Shown here one piece after another: positions 9,301 through 21,071 of a stretch of DNA of 64,000 nt (within the stretch, counting starts at the first letter, position 1; every line of letters begins with the position of its first letter). The position numbers and the translations under genes are program-made. The stretch covers positions 310,001 through 374,000 of the forward strand of contig NZ_JAZARE010000003.1 of NCBI RefSeq assembly GCF_036231905.1, read 5' to 3'. This DNA is from CAMLIZ01 sp036231905 (GTDB lineage Bacteria > Pseudomonadota > Gammaproteobacteria > Burkholderiales > Burkholderiaceae_C). The notes beneath the pieces are model-generated. The model was not told the DNA's origin, searched no databases, and saw only the letters and a list, made by a program, of their open reading frames with translations.

Positions 9301-10327
9301 TGTTGCGGTAGCTGTAGCGCTTGACCCGCGCCATGCCGGAGTCGATGACGTAGCGGATGCCGGGCACCGTGAGCGAGGTTTCCGCCACGTTGGTGGCCAG
9401 CACCACGCGGCGGGCGCTGTGCGGCTCGAACACCTTGTCCTGCTCGGCCTGCGACAGGCGCGCGAACAGCGGCACGATCTCCACGCCGGGCGGATGGTGC
9501 TTGCGCAGGTGATCCGCGGCTTCGCGGATCTCGCGCTCGCCGGGCAGGAACACCAGCACGTCGCCCGGGCCCTCGCGCCAGAGCTCGTCCACCGCGTCGG
9601 CGATGGCGTTGTTCAGGTCGTAGTCGCGGTTCTCTTCATAGGGCCGCCAGCGCTGCTCCACCGGGAACAGCCGGCCCGACACCATGATCACCGGCGCCGG
9701 GCCGCGGGTGGAGGCGAAGTGGTTGGCGAAACGCTCGGCGTCGATGGTGGCCGAGGTCACGATCACCTTCAGGTCCGGCCGCCGCGCCAGCACCTCGCGC
9801 AGGTAGCCCAGCAGGAAGTCGATGTTCAGCGAGCGCTCGTGCGCCTCGTCGATGATCAAGGTGTCGTAGGCCTTGAGCAACGGATCGGTCTGTGTCTCCG
9901 CCAGCAGGATGCCGTCGGTCATCAGCTTCACCGACGCGCCGGGCTGCAGCCGGTCCTGGAAGCGCACCTTGTAGCCCACCACCTCGCCCAGCGGCGAGTT
10001 CAGCTCCTCGGCGATGCGCTTGGCCACCGACGACGCGGCGATGCGCCGCGGCTGGGTGTGGCCGATCAGCCCGCTGCCGCCGGCGCCCAAGCCGCGGCCC
10101 ATCGCGAGCGCGATCTTCGGCAGCTGCGTGGTCTTGCCGGAGCCAGTTTCGCCGCAGACGATGACCACCTGGTGCTCCGCGATGGCGCGCGTGATCTCCT
10201 CGCGCTTGCCGGAGACAGGCAGCGATTCGGGGAAGGTGATCGGTGGCACCGGGGTGGCCGGGCGCGGCGCGGGGCGCTCGCGGCGGGCAGGCCGGGCGGC
10301 AGAAGAGGTGGGAGCCGGCGAATTCAC
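6377..10327 (-). CDS. hrpA: ATP-dependent RNA helicase HrpA
   Basis: DEAH-box RNA helicase of about 1316 residues, the usual size of HrpA (E. coli about 1300). Visible motifs are Walker A GETGSGKTT (about residues 60-67 from the chosen start), Walker B LIIDEAHERS, motif III VIVTSATIDAERF and motif VI NQRAGRCGR. These are followed by the HA2 and OB-fold regions and the HrpA-specific C-terminal DUF3418 region ending RLDKAWAQLSN. E. coli HrpA resolves stalled or collided ribosomes and processes some mRNAs. The start is uncertain: GTG 10327 is preferred over TTG 10363, and neither has a good Shine-Dalgarno. The gene is divergent from argA. An Ala/Pro-rich insertion lies near 7210-7310. Confidence 0.93.
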   Translation of the reverse strand: MNSPAPTSSAARPARRERPAPRPATPVPPITFPESLPVSGKREEITRAIAEHQVVIVCGETGSGKTTQLPKIALAMGRGLGAGGSGLIGHTQPRRIAASSVAKRIAEELNSPLGEVVGYKVRFQDRLQPGASVKLMTDGILLAETQTDPLLKAYDTLIIDEAHERSLNIDFLLGYLREVLARRPDLKVIVTSATIDAERFANHFASTRGPAPVIMVSGRLFPVEQRWRPYEENRDYDLNNAIADAVDELWREGPGDVLVFLPGEREIREAADHLRKHHPPGVEIVPLFARLSQAEQDKVFEPHSARRVVLATNVAETSLTVPGIRYVIDSGMARVKRYSYRNKVEQLQIEPVSQAAANQRAGRCGRVSNGICIRLYDEKDFASRPRFTDPEILRSSLAGVILRMKSLHLGQVEDFPFLEPPRAKAIADGYALLGELNAVDERNELTPIGKELAKLPLDPRIGRMILEARDRQALNEVLIVASALSVQDVRDRPMEQAQAADEKHKKFDDEKSEFVGYLKLWKWLEESRGRSAEVLPPSRPDGDAPGTRRPQQPQRATTPAPAHKLSVRKQEQLLRDNFISPRRVREWRDIHSQLHTVVAEHNWRLNGSPATYDQLHLAMLAGLLGNVGLKADDDEWYLGARGIKFWRHPGVHLSKKPGRWIMAAELVETTRLYGRGIAAIEPQWIPAIAGHLLKTQLLEPHWEKKAAEVVALERATLYGIVVYSNRRVNFGKVDPVAAREIFIREALVAGEWDTKLPFLAHNQKMIKQVQELEHKSRRQDVLVDDELIRAFYDQQLPADAHSGHSFERWYREEVKKQPKLLHLTQDELMRHEAAGITTTAFPKTIRLGGVDCSATYLHDPGDAKDGVTVTVPIYALNQVSDERCEWLVPGMLRDKVLALVKSLHQRPRSRLVPLPDYAAEFVELTPFGQGSLMDVLLKAVRDRTQLAVQRNDFKLETLSPHLFMNFRVVDEHGRQLGMGRNLAALKAELGGQARSAFQALAVLKGAVPVAPAPAPAGGAKPGAAAAPAAAPSVAAARYTAWTFGELPELMEVKKGGQTLIGFPALIDKGTHVEIEVFDEPDVAAAKHRAGLRRLVALQIREPLKYLEKNIPDLQKMAVAYLPLGTQDELRDQIIDVALDRAFLQEPLPADEHAFKRRIEEGRTRLNLIAQEVARLAGTILTEYAAALRKLKDARPPKEVADDIQAQLQRLIPKRFIGAATYAQLQHYPRYLKAIAMRLDKQRADPVRDSQRLAELRPLEQRYVRRLSDLKGTSDGRMDEYRWLLEELRVSFFAQELRTPQPVSVKRLDKAWAQLSN

Positions 10328-10419
10328 GAGGCGCGGATTATCTGCGAGCGGCTTCCCGGCCAAGGGCCTTGCGGCACAATCCCTTGGCTTTCCCTTCTTC
10401 CACCTTGCGCGGCCCGTCG

Positions 10420-11760
<1,341 letters not shown>

Positions 11761-11772
11761 GGAGAATCGGAT

Positions 11773-12048
11773 ATGGCACGCACGGTGCAATGTGTTTACC
11801 TGAAGAAAGAAGCCGAGGGGCTGGACTTTGCGCCATACCCCGGCGAGCTCGGCAAACGCATCTATGACAACGTCAGCAAGGAGGCTTTCGAAGCCTGGAA
11901 GCGCCACCAGACCATGCTGGTGAATGAAAACCGCCTGAACCTCGCCGATGCACGGGCGCGGCAGTACCTCGCGCGCCAGATGGAACAGTTTTTCTTCGGC
12001 CAGGGCGTGGACCAGCCCACCGGATATGTGCCGCCGGCCGAAAGCTAA
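11773..12048 (+). CDS. yggX: Fe(II)-trafficking / oxidative damage protection protein YggX
   Basis: 91 residues, the standard YggX length. The protein starts MARTVQCVYLKKEAEGLDF with the single conserved cysteine (C7). The body has YPGELGKRIYDNVSKEAF and ends with a region rich in conserved aromatic residues. In enteric bacteria YggX protects iron-sulfur clusters and helps iron handling. AAGGAG lies just before the ATG and overlaps the argA stop, which points to translation from an argA-yggX transcript. Confidence 0.93.
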   Translation: MARTVQCVYLKKEAEGLDFAPYPGELGKRIYDNVSKEAFEAWKRHQTMLVNENRLNLADARARQYLARQMEQFFFGQGVDQPTGYVPPAES

Positions 12049-12060
12049 TACCTCCTGGTT

Positions 12061-12090
12061 TTGACCGGTTTGACGGCGCGGTGATATATT
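12061..12090 (+). promoter_or_regulatory. Sigma70-type promoter of the hns-like gene
   Basis: TTGACC (12061-12066), an 18-base spacer, then TATATT (12085-12090), about 37 bases upstream of the GTG start at 12127. This is a near-consensus promoter in a GC-rich genome. The -10 lies in the loop of the hairpin at 12073-12101. Confidence 0.7.
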
Positions 12091-12106
12091 CGCCGCGCCG
12101 TTTTAC
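12073..12106 (+). terminator. Probable terminator of argA-yggX, overlapping the hns promoter
   Basis: Perfect 9-bp stem ACGGCGCGG (12073-12081) / CCGCGCCGT (12093-12101) with an 11-base AT-rich loop, followed by a T-rich tract (TTTACTTTTT). It starts 25 bases after the yggX stop. Confidence 0.6.
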
Positions 12107-12126
12107 TTTTTACCAGGAGACGATTC

Positions 12127-12438
12127 GTGCCCACCCTGCAGGAACTGCTCGCCCAGAAGGCCGCGCTCGAGAAGCAGATTGCTGAAACGCAACGCCAGGA
12201 ACGTGCCGATGCGATCGCCAAGGTGAAATCCCTGATGGCCGAATACGGCCTCACTGCCGCCGATATCGCCGGCAAGGCGGGCGGCCCCGCCCCCCGTACT
12301 TCCTCGGCGGGCAAGAAGGTGGCGCCCAAGTACCGCAATCCCGGTACCGGAGAAACCTGGACCGGCCGCGGCCTGCAGCCCAACTGGCTGAAAACTGCCC
12401 TGGCGTCCGGCAAGAAGTTGAGCGACTTCACACTGTGA
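12127..12438 (+). CDS. H-NS family nucleoid-associated protein
   Basis: 103 residues from a GTG start with AGGAG 8 bases upstream. The N-terminal half (about 1-50) is a coiled-coil oligomerisation region (LLAQKAALEKQIAETQRQER). The C-terminal half carries the H-NS DNA-binding core YRNPGTGETWTGRGLQPNWL, matching the family pattern in which the GRG loop enters the minor groove of AT-rich DNA. This compact size is typical of betaproteobacterial H-NS/BpH3-like paralogues, and several copies per genome are usual. It is followed by a strong terminator, so it is likely monocistronic with its own promoter. Confidence 0.9.
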   Translation: MPTLQELLAQKAALEKQIAETQRQERADAIAKVKSLMAEYGLTAADIAGKAGGPAPRTSSAGKKVAPKYRNPGTGETWTGRGLQPNWLKTALASGKKLSDFTL

Positions 12439-12474
12439 CCCGCAGGCGCCGCCAGCCGCCCGATATTCCCTTCG

Positions 12475-12499
12475 AAGGGCCGCTGACGCGGCCCTTTTT
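12475..12499 (+). terminator. Rho-independent terminator of the hns-like gene
   Basis: AAGGGCCGC (12475-12483), TGAC loop, GCGGCCCTT (12488-12496), then a run of Ts. The 9-bp stem is perfect, 36 bases after the stop codon. The remaining 143 bases up to the GTG at 12643 hold nothing else I can name. Confidence 0.85.
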
Positions 12500-12642
12500 G
12501 TTTCGCTTCTTGCACGCCGCCCCTTTGCATCGGGGGCAGCGCTGCAAGGTTTGCGCTGCTACGATTTGCCGGTTTTGCCTCGCCGGTCCTTCAGGCTCTT
12601 GAGCCCCGAAGCATCCCGCCGCTTTGCTGCCCGCCCATCACC

Positions 12643-15600
12643 GTGCCCACCGCGCTGCCCTTGCCCATTGCCGCCGCCGTCCCTCGTGGGCAGTGGCTGG
12701 CGCGCCTGCTGCTGGTGGCCCTGGCTTATTTCCTCACCGGCCGGCTGGCCTTGATGTTCCCGCACGTCGGGCCGCTGGTCAGCCTGCTGTGGGCGCCCGC
12801 CGGCATCGCACTGGCGGCGCTGCTGCGCTGGGGCCGCGGCCAGGCGGCGGCCATTGCGATCGGCGCCTTCGCGGTCAATCTGGCGGCCGGTGCGCAGCCG
12901 CCGGTGGCACTGGCCATCGCCGCGGGCAACACGCTGGCCCCCTGGCTGGCGGCCGAATGGCTGCAGCAGCGCGGTTTCGGCGCCCGGCTGGAAAGCCGGC
13001 GTGACCTGTGGCTGCTGCTGGGCGCCGGCGCGGGTGCGGCGGCGCTGCTGGCCGCGCTCAATGGAGCCTTCTCGCTGTGGCTGGGCGGCGTCGTGCCGCC
13101 GGGAACCTGGTTGCAGACGCTGGGCACCTGGTGGATGGGCGACGCGCTCGGGCTGCTGGTGGCGGGCGTGCCCTTGCTCACCCTGAACCGCCGGTCGCTC
13201 GCCCACGCGCTGGCTCACCAGCGCTGGAAAGCCACCTTGCTGCTGTCGGCCGGTGTGCTGGCCAGCGCGGTGGCCGCCTTCATGGCGCAGTCGGCCCACA
13301 GCACCGCGCTCACCCCGCTGGTGTTCGTGCCGCATGTGCTGCTGTGCTGGCTGGTGCTGCGGCGCGGCATCGCCTTTGCGTCCTTGACGGTGCTGCTGCT
13401 GTCCGTGGCGGCCGCCACGGCGACCGCTCAAGGTGCCGGCCCATTCCATGCCGACACGCCCGCACAGGGCCTTGCGCTGTTGTGGGGCTACCTCGCCACC
13501 TTGGCCACCAGCGTGCTGGTGGCCACAGCGCTCACCGGGGAGCTCTCCTCCAGCGAGGAGCGTTGGCAGCTGGCGCTGGAAGGCTGCGACATCGGTGTGG
13601 CCGACTGGGAGCTGCCCAGCGGCCGCGGTTTCACCTCCCGCCGCTGGCGCAGCCTGCTGGGAGACGCCGACGGTGCAGCCACCGGCTCGCTCACGGGTTG
13701 GCTGGTCCGCATCCATGAAGACGACAGGCCGCGCATCCTGCACGCGCTGCAGGGCCTGCAGGCAGAGGGCAACAACGCCTTCCGGCACGAGGTGCGCCTG
13801 CTCACCGCCAGCGGTGCCTGCTGGTTCGAAGTGCATGCCCTGGTGCCCGAGCGTGCGCCCAGCGGCCGGCCGGCGCGCCTGGTGGTGTCACTGTCGGACG
13901 TGAGCGAACGTCGGGGCGCCGCGGAACGCCAGCGCCTGTCGGCCAACCTGTTCCAGCACCTGCACGAGGGCCTGCTGATCACCGACGGCGAGCTGCGGGT
14001 ACTGGATGTGAATCCCACGTACTCCCAGATCACCGGGCTGTCGCGCCATGACGTGCTGGGCCAGGTGCCCGCGCTGCTGCAGCCCGCAGCGGATGCCGCC
14101 GGGCGCCAGCAGCAGTCGGCCATGTGGGCCAGCCTGCGTGCCACCGGCACCTGGCGCGGCGAACTCGTGCAACGCCGCCGCAACGGCGACCCCTGCGCGC
14201 TGCACCTGACCATCTCCACCGTGCAGAACAGCGACGGCCAGGTGCGCAACCACGTGCTGGTGATCTCCGACATCACCGAGCAGCGCCTGCAGCGCGAACG
14301 CCTGGAGCGCCAGGCGCACTTCGACGAACTGACCCGCCTGCCCAACCGAACCCGGCTTTCCCAGATGCTCAGCGACGCCATGGCGGCCTGCGAGCGCGAG
14401 GGCTGCCTGCTGGCGGTGTGTTACCTGGACCTGGACCACTTCAAGCCGGTGAACGACCGGTTTGGGCACGCCGCGGGCGACCGCCTGCTGGTGGAGCTCG
14501 CGAGCCGGCTGCGCGGTGCCCTGCGGGCGAATGCCGCCTGGTCGGATGCAGCGGCGCGGCTGGGCGGCGACGAGTTCGTGCTGCTGCTGCGCGCTGGCAC
14601 CTTGGACGAAGCCAGGCTGGCGGTGGAGCGGGTGCTGCGTGTCGTGGGCCAGCCGTATGCCATCGGCCCGAGTGCCGAAGCGGTGCAGATCACCGCGAGC
14701 GTGGGGGCCACCGTGTACCCGCTGGACCGCTGCGATGCGGACACCTTGCTGCGCCACGCCGACCATGCGATGTACGGCGCCAAGCAGTCCGGCCGCAACG
14801 GCTACCTGTTCTTCGACCCCGAGCACAGCCGTCGCACCGAGGAGCGCGTGATGGCCATCGGCCGGGTGCAGGAGGCGCTGGACAACCGGGAACTGGTGCT
14901 GCACTACCAGCCCAAGGTGGACATGCGGCGTGGCGTGGTGCTGGGCATGGAGGCGCTGATCCGCTGGAACCATCCGGAGCAGGGGCTGCTGCCGCCGGCG
15001 CAGTTCCTGCCGCTGATCGAACACACCGGGCTGTCGGCCCGGGTGGGCGACTGGGTGCTGGAGCAGGCGCTGGAGCAGCTGGCGCACTGGCAGCTGATGG
15101 GCCTGGACCTGTCGGTGAGCGTCAACGTCTCGGCGCGCCACCTGCAGGAGCCGGACTTTGCGCAGCGCCTGACCGAACTGCTGGCGCGCCACCACCGGTC
15201 GCTGGGCCCCAAGCTGGAGCTGGAGGTGCTGGAGACCGCGGCCCTGGCCGATGTGGGCTATACCTCCGCGCTGCTGGACCGATGCCGCCGCCTCGGTGTG
15301 CGCTTCTCGCTGGACGATTTTGGCACCGGCTATTCCACCCTCACCTACCTCAAGCAGTTGCCGGTGGACGTGCTCAAGATCGATCGCTCCTTCGTGCACA
15401 ACATGCTCAACGACCCCCAGGACCTGGCCATCGTGGAGGGGGTGATCGGGCTGGCGCGCACCTTCGGCTGCAGCGTGGTGGCCGAAGGCGTGGAGTCGCC
15501 CGCGCAGGCCCGCACGTTGATCGAACTGGGCTGCGACATCGGCCAGGGCCTGGGCCTCTCAGCCGCGATGCCCGCCGACGAGGTGTACCGCTGGGTGCGC

Positions 15601-15672
15601 GACCACAAGGGCCTTTTTGCGCTGCCGCCGGCCACGGCCACGGTGGTGCCGCTGCATCCGGCGCGCCTGTAG
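12643..15672 (+). CDS. MASE1-PAS-GGDEF-EAL bifunctional cyclic-di-GMP enzyme
   Basis: 1009 residues from GTG 12643. An N-terminal MASE1-type membrane sensor (about 1-300, about eight hydrophobic segments) is followed by two PAS domains (about 305-545), a GGDEF domain (about 550-720) and an EAL domain (about 735-990). The cyclase signature ARLGGDEFVLLL is intact. The RxxD inhibitory site five residues before it is absent (AWSD instead), so product feedback inhibition is unlikely. The phosphodiesterase signatures are also intact: MEALIRWNHP, NVSARHLQ, DDFGTGYS, KIDRSFV and VAEGVES. Both activities are therefore possible, and the net direction cannot be predicted. The gene stands alone between an hns-like gene and the convergent TonB-like gene. 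Confidence 0.92.
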   Translation: MPTALPLPIAAAVPRGQWLARLLLVALAYFLTGRLALMFPHVGPLVSLLWAPAGIALAALLRWGRGQAAAIAIGAFAVNLAAGAQPPVALAIAAGNTLAPWLAAEWLQQRGFGARLESRRDLWLLLGAGAGAAALLAALNGAFSLWLGGVVPPGTWLQTLGTWWMGDALGLLVAGVPLLTLNRRSLAHALAHQRWKATLLLSAGVLASAVAAFMAQSAHSTALTPLVFVPHVLLCWLVLRRGIAFASLTVLLLSVAAATATAQGAGPFHADTPAQGLALLWGYLATLATSVLVATALTGELSSSEERWQLALEGCDIGVADWELPSGRGFTSRRWRSLLGDADGAATGSLTGWLVRIHEDDRPRILHALQGLQAEGNNAFRHEVRLLTASGACWFEVHALVPERAPSGRPARLVVSLSDVSERRGAAERQRLSANLFQHLHEGLLITDGELRVLDVNPTYSQITGLSRHDVLGQVPALLQPAADAAGRQQQSAMWASLRATGTWRGELVQRRRNGDPCALHLTISTVQNSDGQVRNHVLVISDITEQRLQRERLERQAHFDELTRLPNRTRLSQMLSDAMAACEREGCLLAVCYLDLDHFKPVNDRFGHAAGDRLLVELASRLRGALRANAAWSDAAARLGGDEFVLLLRAGTLDEARLAVERVLRVVGQPYAIGPSAEAVQITASVGATVYPLDRCDADTLLRHADHAMYGAKQSGRNGYLFFDPEHSRRTEERVMAIGRVQEALDNRELVLHYQPKVDMRRGVVLGMEALIRWNHPEQGLLPPAQFLPLIEHTGLSARVGDWVLEQALEQLAHWQLMGLDLSVSVNVSARHLQEPDFAQRLTELLARHHRSLGPKLELEVLETAALADVGYTSALLDRCRRLGVRFSLDDFGTGYSTLTYLKQLPVDVLKIDRSFVHNMLNDPQDLAIVEGVIGLARTFGCSVVAEGVESPAQARTLIELGCDIGQGLGLSAAMPADEVYRWVRDHKGLFALPPATATVVPLHPARL

Positions 15673-15693
15673 GCCGCGCCGGCCGCCGAGCGC

Positions 15694-16446
15694 TCACTCC
15701 ATGTTGAAGGCCAGCTCGACCACCCCGAACTGGGTGTGCTTGAGCGGCATGAAGCGCCACTGCGCCACCGCCTCCTGAGCCGCCTGGTTCAGCCGTGCAC
15801 TGCTCGTCTTGAGCACCTCGGTCTGTTTCACCGTGCCGTCCGGCTGGACTTCGAAGCGCACATGCACGGAGCCTTTCTGGATACGTCGCAGCACGCTCAC
15901 GGGGAACTCCGGCTCCACCTGGTGCACGAGCATGAGCGGCAGGTCCTCCTCCGGTTCAGGCTCCGGCACCGGAAGCGCGACCGTGGCGCTGGCAGCCGCG
16001 GGTGCGGCCAGCGCCAGCGTGGTGTCGGTGGATGCAGGCGCCGCCGCGGCGGCCGTTGCGGCGCCGCCGGCCGCCGGTGCAGCAGCCGCGGTCGGCGCGG
16101 CATTGGCCGAAGGCGAAGCGGCGGCAGGCGCCTTGGCGGTCGGCGCCACGGGTGTCACCCGCTCGACGATGCCTTCGTCCTTCACCCGCGCCACCGCCTT
16201 GGCAGGGGTGGCGGGAGCGGCCGCCGCTGCAGCCGGTTTCGCGTCGGCGCTGCGACGTGGCTTGTCCGCGTGAATCAGGATCCACTTGAAGACCTTGTCG
16301 CCTTCGCGCTGGGCCCGCTCGGCCAGCGCCGGGTCCGCCGGATTGGGAATGGGTGCAGGCGCCTGGGCGTGTGCCGCCATCCCGGCCGCGAAGGCACAGC
16401 CCCCAAGAACAGTGCGCACTGTGCGCCATGAACCCCATTGCTGCAT
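15694..16446 (-). CDS. TonB C-terminal-domain protein with a signal peptide
   Basis: 250 residues. Start ATG 16446 follows GGAGGG at a spacing of 9. The N-terminus (TVLGGCAFAAGMAAHAQA) looks like a cleavable signal peptide and not the non-cleaved anchor of classical TonB. A long Ala/Pro-rich linker (about residues 65-160) follows, then a TonB-like C-terminal fold (about 165-250) with EPEFPVSVLRRIQKGSVHV, FEVQPDGTVKQTEVLKTS and AVAQWRFMP. No exbB/exbD lies nearby. It may be a periplasmic TonB-like protein without an energised anchor, or the N-terminus may stay uncleaved. It is divergent from dnaG, with 222 bases between them where I find no clear promoter. Confidence 0.8.
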   Translation of the reverse strand: MQQWGSWRTVRTVLGGCAFAAGMAAHAQAPAPIPNPADPALAERAQREGDKVFKWILIHADKPRRSADAKPAAAAAAPATPAKAVARVKDEGIVERVTPVAPTAKAPAAASPSANAAPTAAAAPAAGGAATAAAAAPASTDTTLALAAPAAASATVALPVPEPEPEEDLPLMLVHQVEPEFPVSVLRRIQKGSVHVRFEVQPDGTVKQTEVLKTSSARLNQAAQEAVAQWRFMPLKHTQFGVVELAFNME

Positions 16447-16668
16447 GACGATGGACCCTCCTGCTGCCCGGCCGTGAGCCGCCTGTACGGCCCCGGCCGG
16501 CGCGTAACCGGTTGTTTGGGCGCAGTGTAGTGAGCGTGCCCACAGCGCGATAAAGTGAAACCCCGAGCGGCCAGGCAGCCGGCGTGCACAAATGCCGCAA
16601 GCCCGAGCCCGCGCGAAGGCCGGTGCAGTCTGCATGATCCATGCCATGCCCCACGTTAGACTGCCGGG

Positions 16669-18498
16669 GTGATCCCCAACGGCTTCATCCAGGACCTGCT
16701 GTCGCGTGTGGACGTGGTGGAGGTGGTGGGCCGCCATGTCGAGCTGAAAAAAGCCGGCATCAACCACAAGGGCCTGTGCCCCTTCCATGGGGAAAAGACC
16801 CCCAGCTTCATCGTCAGCCCCACGCGGCAGACCTATCACTGCTTCGGCTGCGGCGTGCACGGCGATGCGCTGCGCTTCCTGATGGAGCATGGCGGCCTGG
16901 GTTTCCTGGACGCAGTGCATGAGCTGGCCCAGCAGGTGGGCATGACGGTGCCCGAGGACGACAGCACGCCCGAGGAAAAGGCCCGTGCGTCACAGCTGAA
17001 GGCACAGCAGGCGACCCTGAGCGAGGTGCTGGCCCGCGCGGCGGAACACTACCGGCAGCAGCTGAAGGCCAGCCCGCGCGCCATCGACTACCTCAAGGGC
17101 CGGGGCCTCACCGGCCAGGTGGCCGCGCGCTTCGGGCTCGGCTATGCGCCCGAAGGCTGGCGCGGTCTGGCCAGCGTCTTCCCGCGCTACGACGACCCGG
17201 TGCTGGCCGATGCAGGGCTGGTGATCGTGCAGGGCGAGGACGAAGCGGAGCAGAAGCGCTATGACCGGTTCCGCGACCGCATCATGTTTCCGATCCGCTC
17301 GGTGCAGGGCGAAGTCATCGGCTTTGGCGGGCGGGTGCTGGACAGGGGCGAACCCAAGTACCTGAACTCACCCGAGACGCCGGTGTTCTCGAAGGGGCGC
17401 GAGTTGTACGGCCTGCATGAAGCCCGGCACGCCCTGCGCGACAAGGGTTTCGTGCTGGTGGTCGAGGGCTACATGGACGTGGTGGCGCTGGCCCAGCTGG
17501 GCTTTCCCAACGCGGTGGCGACGCTGGGCACCGCGTGCACGGCTGACCATGTCCAGAAGCTCTTCCGCTTCGCCGAGAGCGTGGTGTTCAGCTTCGACGG
17601 TGATGCCGCCGGGCGCCGGGCGGCCGGCCGCGCACTCGAAGCCGCCCTGCCCCATGCCAGCGACACCCGCAGCGTGCGCTTTCTCTTCCTTCCGCCGGAA
17701 CACGATCCGGATTCCTACGTGCGCGAATTCGGGCCGGAAGCCTTCGAGCAGTGCATCGCCGAGGCGGTGCCGCTGTCGCGCCAGCTGGTGGAAGCCGCAC
17801 GCGAAGGCTGCAACCTCGACACGGCGGAAGGGCGCTCACGCTTTCTCGCGCAGGCCAAGCCGATGTGGCAGGCCCTGCCCGACGGTGCATTGCGACGCCA
17901 GATCCTGGGCGAGCTGGCAGCCCAGTCCGCGCTGGCGAGCGAGGACCTGCTCGCCTTGTGGCGTGTGGCCCCTGCGGCCCCGGCCGCCCGGGCCCCCGAG
18001 GCCGACACACCACGCGCCCCCCGGCGCCCCGTGGGCCCGCGCAAGCTGGCCACCGGCACGCCCACCCTGCTGGACCGGGCGCTGTGGCTGCTGGTCACCC
18101 GCTGCGATTTGTGGAACGAGCTGAGCGCCCCTTCGCACGACCTGCTGGCCGAGCAGCCGGCGCCCTACGGGCCGGCTTTTGCCTGGCTGGAGCGCCACCT
18201 CAATGACCACGGCCCGGAACACGCCACCGCGCTGCTGCAGGAGATGCAGCAGCAGGACTTCGGGTCGCAAGGCCCGGGCCTTGTCGAACGCATCGCCTTG
18301 CTGCACACCAACGCCGAGACCGTGGACCTCCAGCAGGAATTGCGCATCGTGCTGGACCGGCTGCACATCCAGGCCATCAAGGACGAGCAGCGCCTGCTGG
18401 TCGAATCCGGCCTGGCCGGCGAGGAAATGAGCGCGCGCTACCGGGAACTGCAGCGACAGTTCGATGATCTGAGCAAACGATTGAACGCTGTTTCGTAG
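16669..18498 (+). CDS. dnaG: DNA primase DnaG
   Basis: Makes RNA primers at the replication fork and works with DnaB. 609 residues from GTG 16669. The N-terminal zinc-binding domain has C37, H40, C58 and C61 (CPFHGEKTPSF, YHCFGCG). The TOPRIM/RNA polymerase core carries VVEGYMDVVAL (about residue 264) and SFDGDAAGRRAA. The C-terminal DnaB-interaction domain starts near residue 460, after a Pro/Ala-rich linker, and ends DLSKRLNAVS. rpoD lies 313 bases downstream, the remnant of the classical macromolecular synthesis operon. rpsU is not present upstream of dnaG. Confidence 0.96.
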   Translation: MIPNGFIQDLLSRVDVVEVVGRHVELKKAGINHKGLCPFHGEKTPSFIVSPTRQTYHCFGCGVHGDALRFLMEHGGLGFLDAVHELAQQVGMTVPEDDSTPEEKARASQLKAQQATLSEVLARAAEHYRQQLKASPRAIDYLKGRGLTGQVAARFGLGYAPEGWRGLASVFPRYDDPVLADAGLVIVQGEDEAEQKRYDRFRDRIMFPIRSVQGEVIGFGGRVLDRGEPKYLNSPETPVFSKGRELYGLHEARHALRDKGFVLVVEGYMDVVALAQLGFPNAVATLGTACTADHVQKLFRFAESVVFSFDGDAAGRRAAGRALEAALPHASDTRSVRFLFLPPEHDPDSYVREFGPEAFEQCIAEAVPLSRQLVEAAREGCNLDTAEGRSRFLAQAKPMWQALPDGALRRQILGELAAQSALASEDLLALWRVAPAAPAARAPEADTPRAPRRPVGPRKLATGTPTLLDRALWLLVTRCDLWNELSAPSHDLLAEQPAPYGPAFAWLERHLNDHGPEHATALLQEMQQQDFGSQGPGLVERIALLHTNAETVDLQQELRIVLDRLHIQAIKDEQRLLVESGLAGEEMSARYRELQRQFDDLSKRLNAVS

Positions 18499-18525
18499 TT
18501 CGTCGTCGAAATTCCCCTTGCGTTT

Positions 18526-18554
18526 TTGACGGCAAGCCCTACATCGACGATAAT
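18526..18554 (+). promoter_or_regulatory. Sigma70-type promoter upstream of rpoD
   Basis: TTGACG (18526-18531), a 17-base spacer, then GATAAT (18549-18554), beginning 28 bases after the dnaG stop. The gene-free stretch 18499-18811 would then give rpoD a long leader of about 250 bases. I see no other clear element in the leader beyond the small inverted repeat CCGTT...AACGG near 18727-18746. Confidence 0.65.
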
Positions 18555-18811
18555 GACCGGTTTGTTGCAGCGGCAAGAGTGACAGCAGCACCTCCGGGCC
18601 CCGGCCACCCTCGACAAGGGCAAAACCAGGCCACCCATTACCCGCAAGGGCTGCATTTCTCAAACGTCCACGCGATCTTGCCTGCCCGACGCCCGTTGAT
18701 GTGCCGCCCTGGAGGTTTGCGCATCCGTTTGCTTTTGCGCAACGGAGCACCAGAGGCTGCCGCATGGCGCCGATCCGGGCAAATTCCCGCCTTTTTCTTC
18801 CGAGGATTCGC

Positions 18812-21004
<2,193 letters not shown>

Positions 21005-21071
21005 TGGCGGAGTGCGGCGGACCTATCTAGACAAGCTCCGATCCGCGCGCCGCAAGACTTTGCGCCCCTAC

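Noticed and set aside
10328..10363. TTG start for hrpA at 10363
   Set aside because: TTG is rare and no ribosome site is present; GTG 10327 is preferred, though neither is firm.
18701..18811. Upstream extension of rpoD
   Set aside because: It does not resemble sigma-70 N-termini. ATG 18812 gives the expected MTAKKPA start with a ribosome site.
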